A DNA stretch of 64,000 bases from positions 186,001 to 250,000 of the forward strand of contig JACKNE010000008.1 in the NCBI GenBank assembly GCA_024235035.1, read 5' to 3'. A program made the position numbers and the translations under genes. Position 1 is the stretch's first letter, and each line of letters starts with the position of its first letter. The notes beneath the pieces were generated by a model. The model saw only the letters and a list, made by a program, of their open reading frames with translations, was not told where the DNA came from and did no database searches. This DNA comes from Gammaproteobacteria bacterium. GTDB lineage: Bacteria > Pseudomonadota > Gammaproteobacteria > Competibacterales > Competibacteraceae. This document shows, piece after piece, positions 33,294-42,406 of this stretch.

Positions 33294-36038
33294 ATGGTAA
33301 TAAAACAATCCTTTCCGCTGCCATCGTTTCTCTGGCACACTCTTGCTCCCGAACAGGTTTTGGAGGCATTGGAGACCACATCCAGCGGTCTGAGCGACGA
33401 GGAAGCTATTCGGCGTCTGACGACCTACGGCCTCAATCGGCTGCACCCCCCGCAGCGGCGAGGGCTGCTCATACGCTTCCTGCTGCAATTCAACAATATA
33501 CTGATATATCTTCTTTTAGTATCCGCCGCTATCACTGCCGCCTTAGGGCATGGTGTAGATACCGCCGTGATCCTGAGCGTTGTGATCATCAACGCCCTCG
33601 TCGGCTTCGTGCAGGAAGGCAAAGCGGAATCGGCAATGGCCGCTATCCGCAAGATGTTGTCGCCACGCGCCATGGTGTTGCGCAACGGCCAGCGTCGGGA
33701 AATTCCCGCTGAGGAACTGGTTCCCGGTGACTGGGTATTGTTGCAATCCGGCGACAAGGTCCCCACCGATCTACGGCTGATGGAACTCCGCAATCTGCGT
33801 ATTCAGGAAGCGATCCTGACTGGCGAAGCCCAAGCCGTCAGTAAGCAACTGACTTCGGTTTCCGCTAAAGCCGCTATTGGCGACCGTACCAACATGGCCT
33901 ATTCCGGCACCTTGGTGACCTATGGTCAAGGCGCTGGCGTAGTCGTAGCCACCGGCGAAGCCACTGAAATCGGCCGGATCAGCACCTTACTTGAGCAGGT
34001 CGAGGAAATCACCACGCCATTGTTGCGGCAAATTGCGCAGTTTGGTCGCTGGTTGAGTCTCGCCATCCTATCGGTCGCCAGCGCCACCTTCGCCGCCGGC
34101 GTATTTTGGCGTGGCCAATCTATGGAGGAAATGTTTATAGCCGCCGTGGCGGTGGCGGTGGCGGCGATTCCCGAAGGGCTACCGGCCATCATGACTATCA
34201 TCCTAGCCATCGGCGTCCAACGCATGGCCAAGCGCAATGCGATCATTCGCCGTTTGCCTGCGGTGGAGACACTGGGTGCCGTCACCGTAATTTGCTCGGA
34301 CAAGACCGGCACGCTGACCCGTAATGAAATGACCGTGCAACGCATCGTCACTGCCGACCGGATTATTGCAGTCAGCGGCGGTGGTTATGCGCCGATTGGT
34401 GGTTTCGACAGCGAAGACATGCCCATTGATCCAAGAGAGGCTATGGATTTACAAAGCATCGCCCGCGCAGTCCATTTGTGCAATGACGCGGCGTTGCATG
34501 AGTGCGACGGTGAATGGCGCATGAACGGCGATCCCACCGAAGGCGCACTGCTGACCCTGGCGCTGAAGGCTGGCATCGATCCCGCAGATGAAAAGGCGCG
34601 CTTTCATCGCCTCGACAGCATCCCTTTTGAATCCGAACATCGCTTCATGGCCACCCTGCATCATGATCATCACGGCGAACACGTCCTCTACGTCAAGGGC
34701 GCACCCGAGCAGATACTGGCCATGTGCGCCGACCAACAACATCTTGAAGGTCCGCAACCACTCTGTTCCGACGACTGGCGGGAACGAATCGAAACCTTGG
34801 CCGCGGCGGGGCAACGGGTACTGGCCGTCGCGTTCAGCCCGGTTCCCAAGATGCAGCGCGAACTGACCTTCGCCGATGTTGAAGCCGGTCTAACCCTGCT
34901 GGGTCTAATGGGCATCAGCGATCCGCCGCGCGAGGTGGCAATCCAAGCCGTGCGTCAGACCCAAGCAGCCGGTATTCGGGTCAAGATGATCACCGGCGAT
35001 CACAGCGCCACGGCGCGGGCTATCGCCGCCCAACTGGGTATCGGCGATGGGGAAAAGGTGTTGACCGGCCCGGACCTGGAAGCGCTGGATGATGAAGCGT
35101 TGCGGGCGGTGGTGTTGGACACGGATGTGTACGCCCGCGCCAGCCCTGAACATAAACTGCGACTGGTGGCGGCTCTGCAGGATCGCCATCAGGTGGTCGC
35201 GATGACCGGCGACGGAGTCAACGATGCACCTGCTCTCAAGCGTGCCGATGTCGGCGTGGCGATGGGGATGAAAGGCACCGAAGCGGCTAAGGAAGCAGCG
35301 GAAATGGTGCTGGCCGACGATAACTTTGCCTCGATCACCTACGCCGTCGAGGAAGGCCGCACGGTCTACGACAATTTGCGCAAGGCATTGCTGTTCACCC
35401 TGCCGACCAACGGCGCCGAGGCGCTGGTGATCATCGCTGCCATTCTGTTCGGAGTGGGGTTGCCGATCACACCCGTACAAATCTTATGGGTCAATATGGT
35501 CACTGCGGTGACATTATCACTATCCCTCGCTTTCGAGCCGGCTGAGGTGGATGTGATGCAACGGCGGCCACGTGATCCTGATGGACCCCTGATCACCGGC
35601 TTCATGCTCTGGCGGATCGCCTTCGTGTCGGTGTTAGTCGTTATTGCCCCGTTAGGGTTGTTTCTGTGGGGAATTGCCCATGGCGTCGCCCTGGAACAAG
35701 CCCGCACCGTGGCCGTGAACGCGCTAGTGATGGGTGAGATTTTCTACCTGTTCAATAGCCGTTACCTCTATCACTCGACGCTATCGCGCGCGGGCCTGCT
35801 GGGTAGTCGCCCGGTGTTGGTCAGCATCGGCATCCTGCTGGTCCTGCAACTGGCGTTGACCTATCTGCCGTCAATGCACGATCTGCTCGGTACCGCGTCG
35901 ATCAGCGCTGTCGAATGGGCGATGGTCGTGCTGGCGGGGCTGGCGGTGTTGCTCCTGGTGGAATTGGAAAAGATGACCTGGCGTCGATTGAAGAGCCGGC
36001 GTTCGAAAGCGCTTGCCGATGCTAGGGCTTGCTACTGA
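33294..36038 (+). CDS. P2-type cation-transporting ATPase
   Basis: A 914-residue P-type ATPase. Seen: N-terminal cation ATPase domain, TGEA in the actuator domain (TGES in most relatives), PEGLP in M4, ICSDKTGTLTRNEMTV with the phosphorylated Asp, KGAPEQ, and MTGDGVNDAPALK in the hinge. M5 retains TNGAEA, matching the Asn and Glu of the SERCA sites, but M6 reads NMVTAVTLSLSLAFEP, so the position of SERCA D800 is Ala. The ion is therefore uncertain: a Ca2+-ATPase label would be too precise. Its 3' end overlaps the convergent protease gene by 17 bases. Confidence 0.9.
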   Translation: MVIKQSFPLPSFLWHTLAPEQVLEALETTSSGLSDEEAIRRLTTYGLNRLHPPQRRGLLIRFLLQFNNILIYLLLVSAAITAALGHGVDTAVILSVVIINALVGFVQEGKAESAMAAIRKMLSPRAMVLRNGQRREIPAEELVPGDWVLLQSGDKVPTDLRLMELRNLRIQEAILTGEAQAVSKQLTSVSAKAAIGDRTNMAYSGTLVTYGQGAGVVVATGEATEIGRISTLLEQVEEITTPLLRQIAQFGRWLSLAILSVASATFAAGVFWRGQSMEEMFIAAVAVAVAAIPEGLPAIMTIILAIGVQRMAKRNAIIRRLPAVETLGAVTVICSDKTGTLTRNEMTVQRIVTADRIIAVSGGGYAPIGGFDSEDMPIDPREAMDLQSIARAVHLCNDAALHECDGEWRMNGDPTEGALLTLALKAGIDPADEKARFHRLDSIPFESEHRFMATLHHDHHGEHVLYVKGAPEQILAMCADQQHLEGPQPLCSDDWRERIETLAAAGQRVLAVAFSPVPKMQRELTFADVEAGLTLLGLMGISDPPREVAIQAVRQTQAAGIRVKMITGDHSATARAIAAQLGIGDGEKVLTGPDLEALDDEALRAVVLDTDVYARASPEHKLRLVAALQDRHQVVAMTGDGVNDAPALKRADVGVAMGMKGTEAAKEAAEMVLADDNFASITYAVEEGRTVYDNLRKALLFTLPTNGAEALVIIAAILFGVGLPITPVQILWVNMVTAVTLSLSLAFEPAEVDVMQRRPRDPDGPLITGFMLWRIAFVSVLVVIAPLGLFLWGIAHGVALEQARTVAVNALVMGEIFYLFNSRYLYHSTLSRAGLLGSRPVLVSIGILLVLQLALTYLPSMHDLLGTASISAVEWAMVVLAGLAVLLLVELEKMTWRRLKSRRSKALADARACY

Positions 36039-37371
36039 GGCGCTGGCTTTTCATGCGAGCTGGATCGAAAAATCTGGACGCCACCACCTCGGCAGCCGCG
36101 ATCGCAAAGTTGAGATTCTGACCAACCTTGGAACCCATCGTCGCGATGCCGATGACGGTGCCGTCGCGTAGGAGGACTGGTCCACCGCTGTTCCCAGGAC
36201 TGACCGGCGCGGAAATCTGGATGTAGCGCACCCCTTCGATCTCGCGCAGTCCACTGATGATGCCGGTGGAAAAAGTGCCTTCCAAACCATAGGGGTTACC
36301 GATCACAAAGACATCCAGACCCACCAAGTCCGAGTTATAGGTCTGGTTGAACATCAGGCTTTCCTGAACCTTGAGCGAAGTCGCCAATAAAGCCAGGTCG
36401 GGTGTCTTGCTCCGCTGACGAACCTCAGCGGTCGATTCCTGGTCGCCGCAGCGGACCGCTAGATTTTCTGCCTTCTCGATCACATGGTTGTTGGTAATCA
36501 CCAGTCCATCCTGAGAGACCAGCAGTCCACTTCCCAGGTTGGCCGTTTTACCGTTCTGAAAGGTCACGATCAGACAGGTCAGCGCGACAGCACGCCGATA
36601 CACCCGCTGTCTGGGACTTTCTTCACTTGTTCCCTGACTGCGCGAGACGGCTGCTGACTTTGGCATGGGCGTGGTCGATGTCGCTTCATCAGGGGCAGGC
36701 GAAACCACCATTGTGGGTGAGAGGGTTTGCAGAATTTGCAAGGCTTGCAAAGCGCCGATCCGGACGGCATCCCTATCGTCGGTCGTGGCCAGTTGCCGCA
36801 ACTGCTCGATCAAGTGTGGTGGCTCCTGGGTGAAATGACCGGCATTGATGAATGCGCCAGCAACCCTTTGGCTATCGCCTCGGTGGCCGTAGATCTGCCC
36901 CAACGTCAGCCAGTGGGCCGAATGAGCGGGCGCTAGAGACAGCGCGTAAACCGTTAAGCGCTCCGCTTCCTGGAGACGATTCAGACGCAAGTAGGTGAGC
37001 GCCAGACCACCTGCGATATCCGAATCCGTAGGGTCGGCAATGAACGCCTGACGAAATGCAGCCAATGCATTCTTCAAGTTGCCGCGCACCAGATACTCCC
37101 TTGCCTGCTGGCCGAAAGGTTGAGCCTGCTGGGAGTCGCCCGGCTCTGGCCGACGCAAATTCTCCAGTTGTTCGCGGAACGTCTGCACACTGAGCAGATC
37201 GTTGGCGGCGGCGTGAACGATCATCTGCTGGACGTAATAATCGAATGTTTCATACTGGCCAGCGCCGACCGACGCGCTCATCGTCAGCATGGCCGCTAGG
37301 ATGAGCGCTTCAAGCAACGCTTGCCTGGTTGAGCTGAGCGTCATGGCACACCGATCGAGCTTGATGAGCAC
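36022..37371 (-). CDS. TPR-domain trypsin-like serine protease
   Basis: A 449-residue protein combining an N-terminal signal segment (ALLEALILAAMLTMSASVGA), a TPR region at about 75-200 (YLVRGNLKNALAAFRQAFIADPTDSDIAGGLALTYLRLNRLQEAERL), a Ser/Thr/Pro linker, and a C-terminal DegP/trypsin-like domain. The catalytic triad is visible: His in LVITNNHVIEKA, Asp in KTPDLALLAT and Ser in PVSPGNSGGPVLL. GTG at 37371 is the longest start; ATG at 37344 is an alternative. The early segment YYVQQMIVHAAANDL is shared with the upstream TPR protein. It is the last gene of a four-gene unit of envelope proteins and ends in TAG. Periplasmic location is expected. Confidence 0.86.
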   Translation of the reverse strand: MLIKLDRCAMTLSSTRQALLEALILAAMLTMSASVGAGQYETFDYYVQQMIVHAAANDLLSVQTFREQLENLRRPEPGDSQQAQPFGQQAREYLVRGNLKNALAAFRQAFIADPTDSDIAGGLALTYLRLNRLQEAERLTVYALSLAPAHSAHWLTLGQIYGHRGDSQRVAGAFINAGHFTQEPPHLIEQLRQLATTDDRDAVRIGALQALQILQTLSPTMVVSPAPDEATSTTPMPKSAAVSRSQGTSEESPRQRVYRRAVALTCLIVTFQNGKTANLGSGLLVSQDGLVITNNHVIEKAENLAVRCGDQESTAEVRQRSKTPDLALLATSLKVQESLMFNQTYNSDLVGLDVFVIGNPYGLEGTFSTGIISGLREIEGVRYIQISAPVSPGNSGGPVLLRDGTVIGIATMGSKVGQNLNFAIAAAEVVASRFFDPARMKSQRLSSKP

Positions 37372-37375
37372 GGTA

Positions 37376-38065
37376 TTATTCGAAGAGGGCCGGGTTCGGG
37401 GGCAGCGGCGGGACGATGACCGGCTGCACCGGCAATCGATACAGCCGCAACGTTTCTAGCGCCGCATTGCGCAGGGTATCGGCGGCTTCGTCTTCAGCGA
37501 TGTAACGCAGAATCTCTTCAGCCTTCATGGCGTTTTGCGCATAACGATAGGTATTGGCGAGTGCTCCCAAGGCCCGACGATGGTCATTTTGCAGACCATA
37601 AACCTGGGCTAGCTGGAACCAAGCGACGGCCCGCGTCGGTTCCAGCGACAATGCTTGCTGCAAAGCGCGCTCCGCATCGGTAAACCGGTCAAGCTTGCGG
37701 TAGAGCAGGCCCAGGTAATTGAAGGCTTCGACATTGCCCGGATCGTCCTCGATCGCCTTCTGAAAAGCCTGCAACGCCTGATCCAGGTTATCCTGCTGCA
37801 GAGCCGCTTGCCCCCATTGGAGCGAGGCATTAGCCGCTGCCGGATCAGGGGCAGTGGGTCGCGGGTTCTGCTCCAACATCCGCTGCATGGTCTCGACACC
37901 CTGGGCATTGTTGACGGCCGCCAAATCGATCATCTGCTGGACGAAAAACCGGTTACGTTCGCTGCCCCCCCCCTGAGCGAACGCCGGACCCATCACAAAC
38001 CATGCGATGAACAGCAGAACCCGCATCCGGCCAGCCTCGTTCATGAAACGCAACGGATACCTCAC
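37376..38065 (-). CDS. exported TPR protein
   Basis: A 229-residue protein with a signal peptide (VLLFIAWFVMGPAFAQ) and a TPR array (ANASLQWGQAALQQDNLDQALQAFQKAIEDDPGNVEAFNYLGLLYRKLDRFTDAERALQQALSLEPTRAVAWFQLAQVYGLQNDHRRALGALANTYRYA). The segment FFVQQMIDLAAVNNAQGVETMQRMLEQ just after the signal peptide resembles the start of the TPR-protease next door, so the two probably arose by duplication of one domain. Its start overlaps the stop of the upstream lipoprotein gene by 4 bases (ATGA) and it ends 4 bases before the protease start. Confidence 0.8.
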   Translation of the reverse strand: MRYPLRFMNEAGRMRVLLFIAWFVMGPAFAQGGGSERNRFFVQQMIDLAAVNNAQGVETMQRMLEQNPRPTAPDPAAANASLQWGQAALQQDNLDQALQAFQKAIEDDPGNVEAFNYLGLLYRKLDRFTDAERALQQALSLEPTRAVAWFQLAQVYGLQNDHRRALGALANTYRYAQNAMKAEEILRYIAEDEAADTLRNAALETLRLYRLPVQPVIVPPLPPNPALFE

Positions 38066-38562
38066 AAATCCTTGATAGCGTCATACTGTCGCTCCAGGCT
38101 CAGCTGCCGCGTCTCAGCCTGCTGGACGGAAAGTTGTCCCTGCTCAAGTTCACTCTCGAATTGCTGGATATTACTCGCGAGCTGTCGCTGCTGGCGACGC
38201 AATTCCGCAGTATGCTGTTCCGTAGCGGATTTGGAGTCACGTAATCTTTTGATTTTTTTAGCTAACGCCTGATTTCTAGCCTTGAGTGAGGCCAACTGAC
38301 GGCGCTGCTGAGCCACCTCCTCCGCCTTCATTTGCCGTTCGGTTTCCAGATAGGCGCCTTCTTCCCGGAGGGCGCGTAACTCGTGCAATGATTCGTCGCG
38401 TTGTCCCTGTAGCTCTTGCTGGCGCACCTCGTAATCGCCCGACGCCAATCCACGCACGCCACCGAAAAAGCCGCCGCCATGTGGGTCATTGGTCGGATCG
38501 GCAGCGCAACCGCCCAAGATGAGCAGGCTCAAGATACCGCCTGTCATATCGATGATCTTCAT
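38062..38562 (-). CDS. coiled-coil lipoprotein
   Basis: A 166-residue predicted lipoprotein: hydrophobic N-terminus (GGILSLLILGGCAAD) with the lipobox LGGC, then a short Gly-rich segment and an almost continuous Gln/Glu/Arg/Leu-rich coiled coil to the C-terminus. No known family is recognised. It sits between the glycine-zipper lipoprotein gene upstream (70-base gap) and the TPR protein gene downstream (ATGA overlap), so it probably belongs to the same envelope complex. An RND/Tol-like function is not supported. Confidence 0.75.
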   Translation of the reverse strand: MKIIDMTGGILSLLILGGCAADPTNDPHGGGFFGGVRGLASGDYEVRQQELQGQRDESLHELRALREEGAYLETERQMKAEEVAQQRRQLASLKARNQALAKKIKRLRDSKSATEQHTAELRRQQRQLASNIQQFESELEQGQLSVQQAETRQLSLERQYDAIKDL

Positions 38563-38632
38563 GAGTTTAAGCCTCCTGTTCGTGGATTCTCATTCCGAAG
38601 AGGGAACAGCATCCGCAACATGAGCAATGCGT

Positions 38633-39313
38633 TCAGATCGCCATATTGTCGTAGACTCGTTGCAAGCTGGCGACATTCTGGCTGGATTGTTTCTGAGTTT
38701 CCTTAAGTTCCACGACATTGGTTTCCAGTTGCTGGGTATATTGATCTTGAGTTCCACGCTTCTGCTGCGATTCCTGGTAAACCTGCTGTGCATCGGTGAG
38801 CTGTTTCTCCGTCAACGACTGGATCTGCTTGGCCTTGGCCAGTTGTTTTTCCAAGCCAGCTTTCTGCTGAGACAGAGCATCGCGCGAAACCTGACCCGCT
38901 CGATATTCCCGCGTCAAGCGCCGTGATTCTCGGTCCAATTGAGCGATTTCCCGATAAAGCTGACGATTCTGGGCGTCAGCCTCCTGAATGAAATCCTGAT
39001 TGCGTCGAATTTCCGCAACTAAGAAATCTTCCTCACTGGCGTACTGAGCCTTGCGGTCGGCGATGGTACTGCCGATGCCAGCGCCGATCAGACCGCCAGC
39101 GGCAGCACCAATCAAGGCACCAGATGCTTTGTTTCTGCTGACAGCCGCTCCGAGCAACCCACCCAGCACTGCACCAGCGATAGCGCCTTCAGCGATAGTC
39201 TGCTGCCGGTCATCCACGGTGCCGTCAGGGGCCGTAGCACAACCCGGCAATAAGACTGTAATGAGCAGGGTCATAGGAAGAGTCCTTCCTATGCATTGAA
39301 TGGACATGAGCAT
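38633..39313 (-). CDS. glycine-zipper coiled-coil lipoprotein
   Basis: A 226-residue predicted lipoprotein. The N-terminus (LPMTLLITVLLPGCATAPDG) contains a PGC lipobox. Residues about 38-85 form a glycine zipper, EGAIAGAVLGGLLGAAVSRNKASGALIGAAAGGLIGAGIGSTIADRKA, which in related proteins inserts in or associates with the outer membrane. The rest is a long Gln/Arg/Leu-rich coiled coil. Start at ATG 39313 or ATG 39307. First gene of the four-gene unit 39313-36022, whose products are all predicted to be envelope-located. Confidence 0.78.
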   Translation of the reverse strand: MLMSIQCIGRTLPMTLLITVLLPGCATAPDGTVDDRQQTIAEGAIAGAVLGGLLGAAVSRNKASGALIGAAAGGLIGAGIGSTIADRKAQYASEEDFLVAEIRRNQDFIQEADAQNRQLYREIAQLDRESRRLTREYRAGQVSRDALSQQKAGLEKQLAKAKQIQSLTEKQLTDAQQVYQESQQKRGTQDQYTQQLETNVVELKETQKQSSQNVASLQRVYDNMAI

Positions 39314-39487
39314 CTCCTGACCATGGTGTTAATTGAATTTCATGCAAGATAGATCCGACAATAGCTGATCTGAAATTCAATGTATCAGCGCTATCCTCAA
39401 TTCTATGAGTTTTTAGATCCTACCGGCCAAACCGTGTTCTCGATGCATTTGAGCGATATTCCGTTCGGCGCAGCTTAATTCAATGGG

Positions 39488-42385
39488 CTAAACCCAGGGC
39501 GCCGCATGCCCGAAAAAGAAACCTTGGGCATAATCCACGCCTAATTCGCGCAGGTGCCCGACGATCAGCTGGTCCTCAGCATATTCGGCAATGGTTTGAA
39601 TACCCAGAGCGTGGCTCATCTGGTTGATAGCCGCTACCAAAGCCCGGTCTCGGGCGCTCCCAACGATATCTTTGATAAAACTGCCGTCGATTTTCAGATA
39701 ATCGACCGGTAGCGTCTTGAGATAGTGGAATGAGGACAGACCGCTACCAAAATCATCCAAAGCGAATTGACTACCGTAGCATTTGAGAGCAGTCATTAGC
39801 TCAGTCGCTTGTTGCAGGTTCTGGATAGCCGCAGTTTCGGTGATCTCAAAACACACTTGAACAGGGGAAAAAGCGTACTTGGCGAATTGAGCCTTGATAA
39901 AATCGAGTAGAGTTCTGTCACTGAGAGAATTCCCGGATAGATTGATGGCAATCTTGGCGCCGGTCTCGACAATGCCTGCCGCGTATTCGCGGAAAGCGGC
40001 TTGAATCACCCAACGATCGATGGCGTCCATGAGTCCATAACGCTCGGCGGCCGGAATGAAAGCCGCTGGCAACACCAGTTCGGTGTCTTCGTCCGCGTGA
40101 CTCTTGTGTACAACACGAAGCAGCGCCTCATAGCGAGCCGGTCGCAAGTCGGGTCCGCTCAACGACACTATAGGCTGATAGTGCAATCGAAAGCGACCCT
40201 GCTCTAAAGCATCCCGCAGGCCCGCCGCACCCAGGATTTCGCCGTGGCGTTGCATCGTCTCGGCATCTTCCCGCTGATAGATATGAACGCGGTTACGACC
40301 CATTTCCTTGGCGATATAACAAGCGACATCGGCCTGAGTGAGCAATTGAGCGGTGTCTTGTGTCTCCGCCGTGATAGGTACCAAACCGATGCTGACGCCA
40401 ATCTGGTAAACGCGGCCCTCCCAGTGGAAACGGTAATGACGGATACCGCTGACTATGTTCTGGGCGATGAGTTGCGCTCGATCCAGTGGGCAATTGTCCA
40501 GCAGTAGCCCGAACTCGTCGCCGCCAATGCGCGCTAGGGTATCGCGATCGCGGAATATTCCCGAAATCAATTTATTGATCTTTCTTAGCAAGTCATCGCC
40601 CGCCGCGTGCCCGGCCGTATCGTTGACGATCTTGAACTGATCCAGGTCCAGATAACACAGCGCGTGTCGCGCTCCATACTGATGAGCGCTGGCCAGCGCC
40701 CGTTCCAGTCGCCGCTCGAATTCTGGCCGATTGATCAGGCCAGTGAGCGCATCGTGTGTGGCATCGTATTCCAACTGCCGGGTCAATCGGCGGGTTTCGC
40801 TCACATCGCGGAATACCAGCACAGCACCCAAGAGTTGATGTTCCCATCCACGAATCGGCGCTGCTGAATCATCGATATGGTATTCCTGTCCGTGGCGACC
40901 GATCAGCATAGAGTGATGGGCTAATCCAGTGATTTTCCCTTCCTGGAGACAACGCGCTACTGGGTCCGGCACCGGTCGACGATCCTGCTCATCGACGACG
41001 TGGAAGACTTCACTCAGAGACCGGCCCTGAGCCTCGACCGTGGTCCAGCCAGTAAATGCCTCCGCTACTGGATTCAGATAATCCACGATAGCGTGAGCAT
41101 CGGTGGTGATCACCGCGTCACCAATCGAATGCAGGGTGACTTGGGCTCGTTCCTTAGCCTCGAATAATGCCTCCTCCGCGCACTTACGCTCGGTGATATC
41201 GCGGATGAAGGCAATGCTATAGTCTTCGTCACCGTACTCGAAATAGTTCGTGGACAACTCGACCGGAAATACCCTCCCGTTCTTCGTCCGACGTTTCGAC
41301 TCGAAAACCAAAGCGCCTGCTTCCTTGAGTTCCCGCCAGTGTGCTTGCCATTGCTCCAGAGTCAGTAACTCCGCGTTGACATCCAGCACGCTCATCGTCA
41401 ACAGTTCCTCGCGAGAGTAGCCGAGCGAGCGACACATTTCATGGTTGACATACAGATAGCGCGCATCAGCTTTTGTCCAGCACACTGCCACGGAGGCGTA
41501 ATCCACCGCAAACTGGGTCAGCTGCAGCGCTTGCGCCGCCCTCTTGCGCTCGGTGATGTCGAGCGCGGTGAACGTGACCCCCTGAGCCAAATCTTCGAGA
41601 TTGAGCGGCGTGGAACTGAGTAAAACCTGGATAACGGCGCCGTCCTTACGTCGCCACCGGGTTTCAACCGTCCCCGTTCCCCGTTCTAGAATCTGCTGGT
41701 ATTTCTCCTTGCCCACCCAGGCGTAATCCGAATCGCTCAGATAAAGCAGGCGAGCGCTTTGTCCGATGAGCTCTTCGCGGGTGTAACCGATCATTTGGCA
41801 CAAGGTGTTGTTCACTTCACCAATGACACGATTGTAGACCACCCCGATGCCAGTCGGCGCAACGCGCAGGACACTTTGCAACCGGGCTTCGCTCGCCTCC
41901 AAGGCCAACAACGCTTGTTTGCGTTCGGTGATATCCACATGGGTGCCGACCATCCGCCATGGACGGCCAGCGGCATCGCGCTCAATGAGCTTGCCGCGAC
42001 CGTGAATCCATTTCCATTCTCCGGTCTTGGCGCGCATGCGAAATTCAACATTGTACTCAGTGATTCGATTCTCGAAATGAGCCTGAATGCCTGCTTCCGC
42101 CGAGGCTAGATCATCCGGATGCATCCGGTCGCGCCAATTGGCATAGCTGGCGACGAACTCATCGGGAGCATAGCCCAGCATCGTGTACCAGTGATCGCTG
42201 AAGAAAACCTCGTTCGTTCGCAAGTTCCAGTCCCAGACACCGTCGCTGGTGGCGTCGATGACCAGTCGCAAACGTTCTTCATTTTCTCGTAACGCACGAT
42301 TATCTGCGGTCAGTGCCGCAACGCGCTGCTCCCATTCGGCTTGAGCCTGCTCTAACACTTGCTGTGCGTATCGGTATTCGCTCAT
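39488..42385 (-). CDS. multi-PAS GGDEF-EAL protein
   Basis: A 965-residue cytoplasmic c-di-GMP signalling protein. A short N-terminal coiled coil is followed by four PAS/PAC modules (near 35-160, 165-280, 285-405 and 410-530; WDWNLRTNEVFFSDHWYTMLG in the first, with ITERK-type linkers between them), then GGDEF at about 540-700 with intact ARIGGDEFGLLL, and EAL at about 715-965 with YEALLRV and DDFGSGLSSFHYLK. Both catalytic signatures look intact. It follows the REC-DUF3369 gene by 21 bases and ends in TAG; probably the last gene of the signalling array from 52.7 kb. Confidence 0.9.
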   Translation of the reverse strand: MSEYRYAQQVLEQAQAEWEQRVAALTADNRALRENEERLRLVIDATSDGVWDWNLRTNEVFFSDHWYTMLGYAPDEFVASYANWRDRMHPDDLASAEAGIQAHFENRITEYNVEFRMRAKTGEWKWIHGRGKLIERDAAGRPWRMVGTHVDITERKQALLALEASEARLQSVLRVAPTGIGVVYNRVIGEVNNTLCQMIGYTREELIGQSARLLYLSDSDYAWVGKEKYQQILERGTGTVETRWRRKDGAVIQVLLSSTPLNLEDLAQGVTFTALDITERKRAAQALQLTQFAVDYASVAVCWTKADARYLYVNHEMCRSLGYSREELLTMSVLDVNAELLTLEQWQAHWRELKEAGALVFESKRRTKNGRVFPVELSTNYFEYGDEDYSIAFIRDITERKCAEEALFEAKERAQVTLHSIGDAVITTDAHAIVDYLNPVAEAFTGWTTVEAQGRSLSEVFHVVDEQDRRPVPDPVARCLQEGKITGLAHHSMLIGRHGQEYHIDDSAAPIRGWEHQLLGAVLVFRDVSETRRLTRQLEYDATHDALTGLINRPEFERRLERALASAHQYGARHALCYLDLDQFKIVNDTAGHAAGDDLLRKINKLISGIFRDRDTLARIGGDEFGLLLDNCPLDRAQLIAQNIVSGIRHYRFHWEGRVYQIGVSIGLVPITAETQDTAQLLTQADVACYIAKEMGRNRVHIYQREDAETMQRHGEILGAAGLRDALEQGRFRLHYQPIVSLSGPDLRPARYEALLRVVHKSHADEDTELVLPAAFIPAAERYGLMDAIDRWVIQAAFREYAAGIVETGAKIAINLSGNSLSDRTLLDFIKAQFAKYAFSPVQVCFEITETAAIQNLQQATELMTALKCYGSQFALDDFGSGLSSFHYLKTLPVDYLKIDGSFIKDIVGSARDRALVAAINQMSHALGIQTIAEYAEDQLIVGHLRELGVDYAQGFFFGHAAPWV

Positions 42386-42406
42386 GTCACGATCACGGTC
42401 AGGCTA

